Source of the DNA: Sphingobacteriales bacterium | GTDB taxonomy: Bacteria; Bacteroidota; Bacteroidia; Chitinophagales; CAIOSU01 | Assembly: GCA_027483645.1 (NCBI GenBank) | Contig: JAIXUD010000022.1 | Coordinates: 248,001 to 312,000, forward strand | Length of the DNA stretch: 64,000 nt | Direction: 5' to 3' | Shown here: positions 45,328 to 54,123 of the stretch, one piece after another | How the letters are laid out: the number at the start of each line of letters is the position of its first letter | How positions within the stretch are numbered: position 1 is the stretch's first letter | Position numbers and translations under genes: made by a program | Notes under the pieces: model-generated | The model's input: the letters and a program-made list of their open reading frames with translations, nothing else | What the model was told of the DNA's origin: nothing | Databases searched by the model: none

Positions 45328-48300
45328 TTACTGCTTCACCAATTTACTGGTAATCGCTTTTTCGCCAGATATTTGCGCAGCTATAATGTAGGTGCCGCTT
45401 TGTAAATGACCCAGTTTTAAGCTGATTTTATTCAAACCACTATGAAGGGCATTTACCTTTTGGTCTACCACCATACGGCCAGTAATATCAAACACTCTTA
45501 CTACCGCCTCACGACCATTCACTACAAATAGCTCTACGGTAGCGGCTTCGGTAACGGGGTTTGGGTACACCTTTAGGCTAGCGGTTTTATTAGTAGCTAG
45601 GTCATTAACGCTGGTTAAATCTTTACAAGCGTTTACATCACAATCGATAGGCGTAAGGCTGGTACTGCGGAAAACACCACGGCCGTGGGTACCGGCATAC
45701 AAAATGCGGCAGTCCTTTTCATACAACTGGTCCACACGTACTTGGAAGGTAGGCACCGCCCCAAAGCTTTGGCTGTTTTCAGTTGCCCAGCTTACATTGG
45801 TTGAGCCATCCAATGCATTGTTGGTACTCCACACGCCTAGCTCAGTTCCCAAAATGAGGTTGTTGCCATTGTAGTAGTCATATACGGCATCGTAAACTGG
45901 CATTAGAGGCAGGTTGCTCTGTATTGAAGAGAACTGCGCAGTTGGTGTGGTTTGGCCTACTGGAGGGTCATTAGCATTTAATGCTTGGTAAACATAATTG
46001 CTATTGCCATAGTTACCTAAAGTAACAGCTACTTGGTTGCCGTTTTTAGGGTTAATAGCGATGCCTGTTACATAACGGCTGCCTGCGTTAAGTTGAATAT
46101 TTACCCTACGGATGCCTTGATGTGTTCCAAAAGGTACGTTCTGACCGGGGAAACTCCAAGTATCGCGGTCTAAAGGCGATTTGTAGAAGTAATCAAAAGT
46201 AGTATCGATGATATCAATATTTGGGTCGTTAGGGTCAACGGTAGTAGTGATCCCTGCAATCAACGAGTCTAATGCATAGCCATCTGCCAAGCCATCAATG
46301 CGGTACAACAATCCATTTTGGGTACCAACAAAAGCCACACCTTGCTCAGAGGCTGATACTGCTGTTGCAGTACCTTGAATTGGCACATTGAACCATGTGG
46401 GGGAATTTGATGGAATAAGAGAATTTGGCGAAAACCAAAGACCACCATTGGTGCACAAAAACAATATTGACTTTTCTAAACGTACCTCTTGCAACTCTGG
46501 CGTAACGTCTACAGATACTACTGTTTGTGTTACACGGTTAAAGCGTGTGCTCTTTTTGTAGATGGTGGTTTCCACCAAAGTATCAAACTCCCACAAAGTA
46601 AAAGGAGAGATAAAAATGGTACCGTTATCTGGTTGACAGTCAGAGTTTGCATCTATGTTTATATCCAAGGCACAACCATAAGAGTCATGGTTGTTTACCG
46701 AGCGCAGCAACTCCCCACTATACAAGGTGGCAAAAGAAATATTAGGGTTAAGGCGCGAAATCAAGCCATCACCTCCATCACCGCCGTTTACTTCACGGAA
46801 GCTCTTTGCGGAGTTGTTGCGGCAATCGTTCAGGTTGGTACCGTTATCTTGTGTACCACCCAATATATAGCCATTGTTGCTTGCACTGAAACCATAAAAC
46901 TGGGTAATGGCCAAGCCCTTATTACGAGGGGTGAATTTAGGGAACTGGTCTTGCGCAGTAGTGCTTTTACTTACCCCGCCATCGGTACCAATAAACAGAA
47001 TGTTAGGGTCGGTAGGGTGGAAACATACCACGTGCATATCGGCATGTATGTAGTATGGGTTTGATGGAATTTCGGGCTGCCAGTAACCAATCAAATCGCG
47101 GCCACCGCTTACGTTTACGCTCCACAATTCCAACTGGCCACCAAGAATCAAGCGATTTACATTGTTAGGGTCAACACCGAAAGCAATGTTCCAGAATGAC
47201 TGACCACCGAGCGGATTGAAACCGTTTTCGCTACCTACTACAACGGTAGTCCAGTTTGCACCACCATCATCAGAACGATAAATACCGTCCAAAATGCCAC
47301 CAAAACCAGGCGTAGCTACACATGCATACACCAAATTTTCTTGTGATTTGGTAGTAGAAAACTCTACCCTACCAATTCTTGATTGAATTGGGAATCCATT
47401 TTGACCAGTAAAATCAACAAAGTTCAATCCGCCATCGGTTGAGCGAAAAACCCTATTGCCTAATACTGCATATACGTGGCCCAGAACAGGGTCGGTTACT
47501 ACATCAACAGATGGGTTATTTTGCGATGGTGCAGGAATGCCATTAGGTGTGGTAAAGGTATTTCCACCATCAGTGGTCATTACCAATCCTTTGTGGGTAG
47601 ATACGTAAAATTTATTGGCATCAAATGCATCAACGGCAATTTCGTAGATAAACGCCCAACGATCATCACCATCATTTACTGCAGGTGCAGTGGCCGGTAT
47701 TAACTGAAAAGTTTCGCCATTATCAGTAGAACGGTAAACGCCACTACCTATAAAGCCAGGCGCACCAAATGTATTCGGCACACCATCAAGAACTGGTGCA
47801 AAGCCCTCACCAGTACCTATGAAGATTTCTCCGCCCGGTCCCATCCTCAATACGGTAACGCCCACATGGTCGTTTTCCAATGTCCAAGGGTGTATATTCC
47901 AGTTTAGGCCACCATCTTCTGATACAAACAAGCCACCGCTCACACCGCCCGTCCACATTTTGTTAGGGTTGGCAGGGTCAATCAATATGGCACGTACACG
48001 ACCGCCTACGTTATCAGGGCCCATTTCTTCCCAAGTTAGCCCCAGTGAGCGGCCGCCATCGGCTTTCAGCTGCTTCGCTGCCAACCATTGGTCACGCGCG
48101 TTTATCACGTCGGCTATCGAAACGATTCCCGTATGCTGGTTAGCCCGTATCTGGTATAGCCATTCTTTGGCGCCAATAATACCTTTGTTTGGTTTGTCTT
48201 TGCCATATTTCAATTTCAACTGCATGGCAGGAGAATCGCTCACTACGGCAGTACGCTCAGCCGACTTGGTTAGGCTATTGGCCCAGAAACTTGCAGCCAC

Positions 48301-48342
48301 TAATGCAATAGCAGCGACAAAAACTAGTAAGACTTTTTTCAT
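45328..48342 (-). CDS. Large T9SS cargo with sortilin/BNR-type propeller
   Basis: 1004 residues. A signal peptide (LLVFVAAIALVAASFWANS) precedes a long beta-propeller region (about 100-900) of BNR/VPS10-like repeats: WTGGVSGGLFVSEDGGLNWN, GVYRSTDNGETFQ, GLVMTTDGGNTF, VFRSTDGGLNF, GIYRSDDGGANWT, and LILGTELGVWSTNN. Their D-G-G-x-W boxes are the Asp-box form. The C-terminal 80 residues from VYPNPVTEAA to SKLVKQ form a type A T9SS sorting domain. It is predicted to be secreted or on the surface. The ligand or enzyme role is unknown; sialidase-like or glycan binding is a guess from the fold. It ends at the perfect bidirectional terminator. Confidence 0.92.
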   Translation of the reverse strand: MKKVLLVFVAAIALVAASFWANSLTKSAERTAVVSDSPAMQLKLKYGKDKPNKGIIGAKEWLYQIRANQHTGIVSIADVINARDQWLAAKQLKADGGRSLGLTWEEMGPDNVGGRVRAILIDPANPNKMWTGGVSGGLFVSEDGGLNWNIHPWTLENDHVGVTVLRMGPGGEIFIGTGEGFAPVLDGVPNTFGAPGFIGSGVYRSTDNGETFQLIPATAPAVNDGDDRWAFIYEIAVDAFDANKFYVSTHKGLVMTTDGGNTFTTPNGIPAPSQNNPSVDVVTDPVLGHVYAVLGNRVFRSTDGGLNFVDFTGQNGFPIQSRIGRVEFSTTKSQENLVYACVATPGFGGILDGIYRSDDGGANWTTVVVGSENGFNPLGGQSFWNIAFGVDPNNVNRLILGGQLELWSVNVSGGRDLIGYWQPEIPSNPYYIHADMHVVCFHPTDPNILFIGTDGGVSKSTTAQDQFPKFTPRNKGLAITQFYGFSASNNGYILGGTQDNGTNLNDCRNNSAKSFREVNGGDGGDGLISRLNPNISFATLYSGELLRSVNNHDSYGCALDINIDANSDCQPDNGTIFISPFTLWEFDTLVETTIYKKSTRFNRVTQTVVSVDVTPELQEVRLEKSILFLCTNGGLWFSPNSLIPSNSPTWFNVPIQGTATAVSASEQGVAFVGTQNGLLYRIDGLADGYALDSLIAGITTTVDPNDPNIDIIDTTFDYFYKSPLDRDTWSFPGQNVPFGTHQGIRRVNIQLNAGSRYVTGIAINPKNGNQVAVTLGNYGNSNYVYQALNANDPPVGQTTPTAQFSSIQSNLPLMPVYDAVYDYYNGNNLILGTELGVWSTNNALDGSTNVSWATENSQSFGAVPTFQVRVDQLYEKDCRILYAGTHGRGVFRSTSLTPIDCDVNACKDLTSVNDLATNKTASLKVYPNPVTEAATVELFVVNGREAVVRVFDITGRMVVDQKVNALHSGLNKISLKLGHLQSGTYIIAAQISGEKAITSKLVKQ

Positions 48343-48424
48343 CAGTTTCCTAAATTTGAACTTTTATAAAAGTAGGACAGCGCGCTGCCACAACTATGCT
48401 ATTAACGAAATTACTAAAAATACA

Positions 48425-49297
48425 CTAGATATGCCTTTCAGCATGATAAGATGACCGAACCAACGGCCCGCTCTCCACATAGCTTAATCCCCGTTTCAAT
48501 CCTTCTTCTTTATACATCTCAAAAACCTCCGGGGTAACATATTCTTTCACTTCTAAGTGCATACGCGTTGGTTGCAAATATTGCCCTATGGTCATCACGT
48601 CGCAACCATGCGCTGCCAAATCGTCCATCAGTTCAAAAACCTCCTCGTGTGTTTCGCCCAAACCCAGCATTATTCCGCTTTTGGTGCGCATGCCTCCTGC
48701 CTTTAGCGCCTGTATTACATCCAAGCTACGCTGGTATATAGCTTGTGGCCTTACTAGGCGGTACAAGCGTTTCACCGTTTCCATATTATGGCTTACTACC
48801 TCGGGCGCTACTTCTATGATGTCATTTATAGCCTTTTGGTTGCCTTTGAAATCAGGAATTAATGTTTCCATGGTGGTGCCCGGGCTCCATTCCCTTACGG
48901 CCCTTACAGTTGCGGCCCATACCTTGCTGCCGCCATTGTGCAGTTCGTCGCGGTCTACTGAGGTTAGCACACAGTGTTTTACACCCATCAGTTTCACGGC
49001 CTCGCCCACGCGGCGCGGCTCATCCCAATCAATAGCTGCAGGGCGGCCAGTTTTTACAGCGCAAAACGAGCAACTACGGGTACATACGTTGCCAAGTATC
49101 ATAAAGGTGGCCGTGCCTGCACCCCAGCACTCGCCCATGTTGGGGCAGTTGCCGCTTTCGCAAATGGTGTGCAGCTTATATTCGTCCACTAGGCCGCGTA
49201 CTTTGCGGTAGCCTTCGCCTGTTGGCAGCTTTACACGCAGCCACGAGGGCTTGCCGCCGCGGCGTTCTTTCTTTTCAACAATATCTAGTTCAATCAT
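48425..49297 (-). CDS. lipA: Lipoyl synthase (radical SAM)
   Basis: 290 residues, normal length. The first iron-sulfur cluster motif is [12 protein letters not shown] (near 47-58) and the radical SAM motif [10 protein letters not shown] (CxxxCxxC). [27 protein letters not shown] and the C-terminal RSSYHAE serine, a cluster ligand, are all present. LipA inserts two sulfurs into octanoyl groups on E2 subunits. It is a neighbour of the E1 2-oxoacid dehydrogenase gene on the same strand, whose complex needs lipoylated E2. The gap of 209 bp makes co-transcription possible but unproven. Confidence 0.97.
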   Translation of the reverse strand: MIELDIVEKKERRGGKPSWLRVKLPTGEGYRKVRGLVDEYKLHTICESGNCPNMGECWGAGTATFMILGNVCTRSCSFCAVKTGRPAAIDWDEPRRVGEAVKLMGVKHCVLTSVDRDELHNGGSKVWAATVRAVREWSPGTTMETLIPDFKGNQKAINDIIEVAPEVVSHNMETVKRLYRLVRPQAIYQRSLDVIQALKAGGMRTKSGIMLGLGETHEEVFELMDDLAAHGCDVMTIGQYLQPTRMHLEVKEYVTPEVFEMYKEEGLKRGLSYVESGPLVRSSYHAERHI

Positions 49298-49330
49298 GGG
49301 CAGTAGCTGTAGATACTACAAAAGTAACCA

Positions 49331-49375
49331 ATATTGGGTTCATTGGTTTATCGGTTAATTAGTTTCTGGTTGAGT
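49331..49375 (+). repeat. Degenerate octad repeat between lipA and the E1 gene
   Basis: Units of about 8 bp each ending GGTT or AGTT: ATTGGGTT, CATTGGTT, TATCGGTT, AATTAGTT, TCTGGTT. It resembles a decayed copy of the TTGATTGG family seen at 24457 and 1641. It lies 34 bp upstream of the lipA start codon. Confidence 0.45.
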
Positions 49376-49506
49376 TTAATGTAAGGTTATTGGTACAACT
49401 TGCCACTCCAAGACAACTAAATTGCTTTATAGGTATGGTTGTCGTTAAAGGCAAGTAGTACTACAACATCTGAAGCGGTAGGTCTGGTTTATTAATACAA
49501 AATTAT

Positions 49507-51933
49507 TTAATATATCTTCGGCCATTTGTCTGGGTCGGCATCGTGCATCAACCCGTACAACACCTCAAAGATATCATCGGTATTCGGTTTGCTGAAGTAG
49601 TCGCCATCGCTGCCGTATGCGGCGCGGTGAGGCTTGGCCGTAATAGTGCGTGGTTCAGCATCCAAGTGGAAGTAGCCTTTCTGGGTTTCTAATATTTGCT
49701 GCAGGATATAGGCAGATGCACCACCGGGCACATCCTCATCCAACACCACCAGGCGGTTGGTTTTCTTTACCGATTCTACTATTTGATGGTTAATGTCAAA
49801 TGGCAATAGCGTTTGCACATCCACCAACTCGATAGAAATACCATACGGCTCTAGCATCGCAATGGCCTCCTGCGCCACCCGCACGCATGAGCCATAAGTA
49901 ACCAAAGTAATATCCGTTCCTTCCTTCACCACTTCTGGTATGCCCAACGGGACACGGAACTCTGCAATATTGCTCGGCAGTGTTTCTTTCAAGCGATACC
50001 CATTCAAGCATTCCACTACAATGGCAGGCTCATCGGCTGCCAATAGCGTGTTGTACATGCCTGCTGCTTGCACCATGTTGCGCGGTACGCAAACATGCAT
50101 GCCACGTAGTGAGTTGATAATCATCCCCATTGGGCTGCCGGTGTGCCATATACCCTCTAGCCTATGCCCGCGGGTACGTACTATCAACGGGGCTTTTTGC
50201 CCGCCACGGGTGCGGTAGTGCAAGGTTGCCAAATCATCGCTCAGCGGCTGCAGGCCATAAATAAGGTAATCCAAATACTGTATTTCGGCAATAGGGCGCA
50301 GGCCGCGCATGGCTAGGCCCATCCCTTGACCCATAATGGTAGCCTCGCGTATGCCAGTATCGAACACGCGCTTTACCCCAAACTTCTCTTGCAAACCTGC
50401 AAAGGCTTGGTTTACATCGCCAATTTTACCAACATCCTCGCCAAAAGCTACAACCCTACTATCGCGCTCCAAAATACTATCAAAGCAGCGGTTCAATATC
50501 TCATAGCCGTTCAGTTGTTGCGCATCGCCGTCATATTGGGCAGCTATCGGTTCAATCTTCAAAGCCGCCTGTGCCGATTGACTATGCACGTGGCTGCTGA
50601 ATTTATCCTCGCCTTCGGCCAGCAAGGTTTCTAGATACTGCTTTATGTTGGTACGGGCATCGTTATCCTCACCAATAGTAAGGCGCAACGCCTTCTTTAG
50701 GTTAAGTACCACATCCTTCCGCATCGGGTCCAGCATCTTCTGCAAGGCTTCTTTTGCTTCGGTAATGGCTGTAGCTTGGGCACTGTCGTTAGCTAAGGCA
50801 TCGAGCAACTGGCCTGCGTAACTCAATTGGTTCTTAATAGGCTCTAAAAAACGCTGCAATGCTGCCTTTTGTGCATCTCGAACGGTTTTGCGGGCGGCCT
50901 GCTCTATGCTGTCAAGCTCGTCTTCGGTAGCCAATTGGCTATCCAGTACCCATAGGCGGAACTGGCGATTACAATCATATTCCTTCTCCCAATCCAAGCG
51001 CTCCTTGCTCTTGTAGCGCTCGTGCGAGCCACTAGTGGAATGCCCTTGCGGCTGGGTAACCTCAGTAATATGGAACAGCGCCGGTATGTGCGTTTCGCGC
51101 ATCTGCGCCACTGCGGTAGTAAAGGTTTCTATCAGCTCGGTATAATCCCAGCCCTTAGCGGTATGTATGGATACGCCCTTGCCGTTTTCATCCACCTGAA
51201 AACCCGAAAGCGCCTCTGAAATGCTGCCCTTAGTGGTCTGGAACTCTTTGGGTACAGAAATGCCATAGCCATCGTCCCACACGCAGGTAGCTAGCGGTAT
51301 ACGCTGTACTCCTGCGGCATTGATGGCTTCCCAAAACAAGCCTTCGCTGGTGCTGGCATCGCCAATAGTGGCAAAGCTCACTTCGTTGCCATTGACGGAG
51401 AAGTTTTCGCTGCCTTCAACTTTGTTTTCCCTATATACTTTCGATGCCAAAGCCAAACCCACGGCACGAACCATTTGGCAAGCGGTTGGCGAAGCATCGG
51501 CACTGGTATTGAATCTGCTGGTAAGGTTTACCCAGTTGCCATCCGCATCTAAGCTGCGGGTAGCAAAGTGGGCATTCATTTGCCTGCCGGCTGATGAAGG
51601 GTCGGCCTCCACGTCGGGGTTGGCATATAGTTGGGCAAAAAACTGCTCAAGGGTAACTACGCCAGTAGCCAGCATCAAGGTTTGATCGCGGTAGTAACCG
51701 CTGCGGAAATCGCCATTGCGCACGGCTTTTGCGAGGGCCACTTGTGCCAGTTCCTTACCATCGCCAAATATGCCGAATTTAGCCTTGCCAGTAAGCACTT
51801 CCTTACGGCCCAAAAGGCTGGCCTCACGGCTTTCCCACACCAAGCCATAGTCATTAAGCACCTGCGCCTTAAACTCCTCAAATGATAGCTCAGTGCCTTG
51901 CCCGCCCTTAGTTTTCACGTCTTGTTCCTCCAT
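49507..51933 (-). CDS. Fused 2-oxoacid dehydrogenase E1 alpha/beta
   Basis: 808 residues from the ATG at 51933. A longer start at 52023 would add 30 residues encoded by repeat DNA, so I reject it. The alpha half (about 1-390) has the thiamine-diphosphate region GDASTSEGLFWEAINAAGVQ and HITEVTQPQGHSTSGSHERY. The beta half from about 470 has NRCFDSILERDSRVVAFGED, IREATIMGQGMGLAMRG, and LVTYGSCVRVAQEA. The two are joined by a roughly 80-residue helical linker. This fused form is typical of Bacteroidota E1 for branched-chain or pyruvate-type acids; which one is not decided by sequence alone. lipA is downstream. Confidence 0.92.
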   Translation of the reverse strand: MEEQDVKTKGGQGTELSFEEFKAQVLNDYGLVWESREASLLGRKEVLTGKAKFGIFGDGKELAQVALAKAVRNGDFRSGYYRDQTLMLATGVVTLEQFFAQLYANPDVEADPSSAGRQMNAHFATRSLDADGNWVNLTSRFNTSADASPTACQMVRAVGLALASKVYRENKVEGSENFSVNGNEVSFATIGDASTSEGLFWEAINAAGVQRIPLATCVWDDGYGISVPKEFQTTKGSISEALSGFQVDENGKGVSIHTAKGWDYTELIETFTTAVAQMRETHIPALFHITEVTQPQGHSTSGSHERYKSKERLDWEKEYDCNRQFRLWVLDSQLATEDELDSIEQAARKTVRDAQKAALQRFLEPIKNQLSYAGQLLDALANDSAQATAITEAKEALQKMLDPMRKDVVLNLKKALRLTIGEDNDARTNIKQYLETLLAEGEDKFSSHVHSQSAQAALKIEPIAAQYDGDAQQLNGYEILNRCFDSILERDSRVVAFGEDVGKIGDVNQAFAGLQEKFGVKRVFDTGIREATIMGQGMGLAMRGLRPIAEIQYLDYLIYGLQPLSDDLATLHYRTRGGQKAPLIVRTRGHRLEGIWHTGSPMGMIINSLRGMHVCVPRNMVQAAGMYNTLLAADEPAIVVECLNGYRLKETLPSNIAEFRVPLGIPEVVKEGTDITLVTYGSCVRVAQEAIAMLEPYGISIELVDVQTLLPFDINHQIVESVKKTNRLVVLDEDVPGGASAYILQQILETQKGYFHLDAEPRTITAKPHRAAYGSDGDYFSKPNTDDIFEVLYGLMHDADPDKWPKIY

Positions 51934-51969
51934 TTTGTCCGGCTTTTTGGAGTAGTAAAGATAAGGATA

Positions 51970-52205
51970 ATGTGCTGATGAGCGAATGTGCTGATGTACC
52001 AATGTGCTAATAAATGATGCCATAATTTTTCCATTAGTTGATGTCCGATGAGTGACTCAAAAAATTTCTATTATAAAAAATGACTGTAAACAATCCTATG
52101 TTTGGCTATGGTAAAAGAAACAATGGTACATTAGCACATCGGTAAATCGGCACATTTTATGCATTGGTACATCAGTACATTGGTACATTAATTGCAGCAC
52201 ATTAA
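51970..52205. repeat. Paired octad-repeat element, ATGTRCYA family
   Basis: Left arm (51970-52009): ATGTGCTG, ATGAGCGA, ATGTGCTG, ATGTACCA, ATGTGCTA. The right arm (52120-52205), on the other strand, has units ATGTGCTG, ATGTACCA, ATGTACTG, ATGTACCA, ATGTGCCG, ATTTACCG, ATGTGCTA, ATGTACCA. The arms face each other across about 110 bp. The element fills the divergent gap between the E1 gene and ppk2, stopping 9 bp before the ppk2 ATG. It produces a false 30-residue extension of the E1 frame. Confidence 0.88.
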
Positions 52206-52214
52206 TTAAACACT

Positions 52215-52949
52215 ATGAAGAACATCGACATACGCAAACTGCCCACCGCGCCACCTAAAGGAACTGACAAATCCGTTAGCAAAGGGCACTTGGTTTCACT
52301 GCGGCAAGAACTATCAGAGCTGCAAAACGTATTTTATGCAGATGGGCGATTTGGGTTGCTAATCATTTTGCAAGGTATGGATGCATCGGGTAAAGATGGC
52401 GTTTGCCGCCATGTAATGAGCGCGATGAACCCGATGGGCGTGCAGGTAACTTCCTTCAAAAAACCCACAGAGGCTGAGTTGCAGCACGATTTTTTGTACC
52501 GCATTTATCCGCATTTTCCTGCAAAGAGCAGGATACGGGTGTTCAACCGCTCTTACTACGAGGATATACTGGTGCCTACCGTAGAGGGATTGTACGGTAA
52601 AGAGCGAATTAATGACCGCTACAAGCTTATCAATACCATTGAACGCCACTTGCAAGTAAACAACATACATGTGCTTAAATTCTTCCTACACTTATCTAGG
52701 GAAGAGCAAGCCGAGCGTATAGCCGAGCGTAAAACCATACAGCATAAAAAGTGGAAGTACGACCACGCCGATAATATAAGCGATGAGAAATGGGACCACT
52801 TTCAAGAAACCTATAGCCAACTATTCAACGATTGCGATAACACCCCTTGGCACATAATACCCGCCGATAGACGCTGGTACCGTAACGAGCAGGTGGCCAT
52901 CATCCTGCGCGACCACTTGAAGGGACTAGGCCTAGAATACCCAGGGTAA
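52215..52949 (+). CDS. ppk2: PPK2-family polyphosphate:nucleotide phosphotransferase
   Basis: 244 residues, typical for single-domain PPK2. Walker A is GMDASGKDG, the polyphosphate/nucleotide region is NPMGVQVTSFKKPTEAELQH, the segment IRVFNRSYYEDILVPTVEG is a family signature, and the lid has RKTIQHKKWKYDHADN. Such enzymes move phosphate between polyphosphate and nucleoside mono- or diphosphates (class I or III); class cannot be assigned by eye. The start codon lies 9 bp after a long octad-repeat element. An inositol monophosphatase gene follows on the same strand after another repeat element. Confidence 0.93.
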   Translation: MKNIDIRKLPTAPPKGTDKSVSKGHLVSLRQELSELQNVFYADGRFGLLIILQGMDASGKDGVCRHVMSAMNPMGVQVTSFKKPTEAELQHDFLYRIYPHFPAKSRIRVFNRSYYEDILVPTVEGLYGKERINDRYKLINTIERHLQVNNIHVLKFFLHLSREEQAERIAERKTIQHKKWKYDHADNISDEKWDHFQETYSQLFNDCDNTPWHIIPADRRWYRNEQVAIILRDHLKGLGLEYPG

Positions 52950-52950
52950 T

Positions 52951-53106
52951 TTTAGTTACGGGTTGCGAGTTACGAGTTGCGAGTTTTTTTATGGAAATTT
53001 ATGCTAGCTGTAACTTCGACCCTTAATCGATTTCATCCCTAATTCTGTCAATATAGTTATCATTGTTATTCAACCCGCAGCTCCTAACTCGCAACCCGTA
53101 ACTTAG
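52951..53106. repeat. Paired heptad-repeat element, second TTRCGRG copy
   Basis: Left arm (52956-52983): TTACGGG, TTGCGAG, TTACGAG, TTGCGAG. The right arm (53071-53106), on the other strand, reads TTACGGG, TTGCGAG, TTAGGAG, CTGCGGG. The spacer of about 87 bp is not similar to that of the copy at 42099-42245. The element starts one base after the ppk2 stop and ends 6 bp before the inositol monophosphatase ATG. Confidence 0.87.
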
Positions 53107-53112
53107 TTTCCC

Positions 53113-53904
53113 ATGAACCATATCTATACCGCCGCCGCCGAACTCGTATTCAAAGCCGGCCTCTTCATTCGTAAGGAAGCAGCCCATACCGCTGATATTT
53201 CTATTGAGGTAAAGGACCGCAACAGCCTGGTGAGCTATGTAGATAAGCAAGCGGAACAGATGCTAGTGGATGGCCTATTAAAACTGATACCCGACGCGGG
53301 CCTAATAACCGAGGAAGACACTACCGACATACAAGGCCGCGAATGGGAGTGGATAATTGACCCGCTGGACGGCACTACCAACTTCCTGCACGAGCTACCC
53401 GCTTATAGCGTTAGCGTGGGCTTGCGCCACAACGAGCAGCTAGTAATGGGCTTTGTGTACGAAGTGAACCGTGGCGAGATGTTCAGCGCCCTGAAAGGCG
53501 AAGGCGCTAAGCTGAACAACCGCGCTATACACGTAAGCAAGCGCGCCACCATAGCAGACGCATTGATGGCTACGGGCTTCCCATATACCGATTATAGCCA
53601 GGTGGATGCCTATATGGAAAGCCTAAAATACTTGATGAAGAGCAGCCGCGGTGTGCGCCGTATGGGCAGTGCCGCCGTAGACCTCGCGTACGTGGCCGCT
53701 GGGCGTTTTGATGGTTTTTTTGAATATGGCCTAAGCCCTTGGGATGTAGCTGGTGGCGCCATCATTGTGCAGGAGGCAGGCGGCATCATTACCGACTTTG
53801 GCGGTGGCGATGATTATCTTTTCGGCAAAAACATCATTGCCAGCAGTCAGCAAATACATGGGGATTTGCTGGAGGGTGTGGGGAGGAGGTTTACAGGGAA
53901 GTGA
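53113..53904 (+). CDS. suhB: Inositol monophosphatase family protein
   Basis: 263 residues, normal for IMPase/SuhB. The metal site is ITEEDTTD with IIDPLDGTTNFLHELPAYS (DPxDGTxNF, near 82-93), and the closing motif is SPWDVAGGAIIVQEAGG. It should dephosphorylate myo-inositol 1-phosphate or a related sugar phosphate such as fructose-1,6-bisphosphate; specificity cannot be told by eye, so the symbol is a homology label. Its ATG is 6 bp downstream of a TTRCGRG inverted-repeat element, and a REP-like hairpin follows the stop. Confidence 0.93.
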   Translation: MNHIYTAAAELVFKAGLFIRKEAAHTADISIEVKDRNSLVSYVDKQAEQMLVDGLLKLIPDAGLITEEDTTDIQGREWEWIIDPLDGTTNFLHELPAYSVSVGLRHNEQLVMGFVYEVNRGEMFSALKGEGAKLNNRAIHVSKRATIADALMATGFPYTDYSQVDAYMESLKYLMKSSRGVRRMGSAAVDLAYVAAGRFDGFFEYGLSPWDVAGGAIIVQEAGGIITDFGGGDDYLFGKNIIASSQQIHGDLLEGVGRRFTGK

Positions 53905-53913
53905 GTCTTGGTG

Positions 53914-53953
53914 TGTTCAGCCACGCCTTAGGCGTGGAAGCCGTCCGAACACT
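53914..53953. repeat. Variant REP palindrome
   Basis: GTGTTCAGCCACGCC, TTA-type loop, GGCGTGGAAG then GCCGTCCGAACAC. The outer GTGTTC/GAACAC and inner CCACGCC/GGCGTGG pair. The final 14 bp (GCCGTCCGAACACT) equal one half of the 32-bp REP at 54047. It lies 10 bp after the stop of the inositol monophosphatase gene and may also act as its transcript end. Confidence 0.65.
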
Positions 53954-54046
53954 TTATACAGCTGAACTCTAAGATAAGAATGTCGACCCGTAATATGAAG
54001 CTTGTATGATAATGAGAGTAGCGGTCAATTGGATCTTTACCACGGT

Positions 54047-54078
54047 AGTGTTCGGACGGCTCGCAGCCGTCTGACCAC
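54047..54078 (+). repeat. REP element, left flank of the RAYT gene
   Basis: 32 bp starting AGTGTTCGGACGGCTCGCAG and ending CCGTCTGACCAC, with the stem GACGGCT/AGCCGTC around a CGC loop. It is identical to the copy at 54783-54814 in the same orientation and inverse to the one at 54338-54369. It lies 45 bp before the transposase start. Confidence 0.9.
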
Positions 54079-54123
54079 AGCTTCAGTTCAAATTATTTCT
54101 TAGGTTAGCAGAAAGATTATTAA

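Noticed and set aside
51934-52023. 30-residue N-terminal extension of the fused E1 protein
   Set aside because: It is encoded by the ATGTRCYA repeat arm and has no family counterpart; the ATG at 51933 gives the usual start.
40972-53106. CRISPR array
   Set aside because: The repeats are 7-8 bp, without spacers of constant length, and no cas genes are present.
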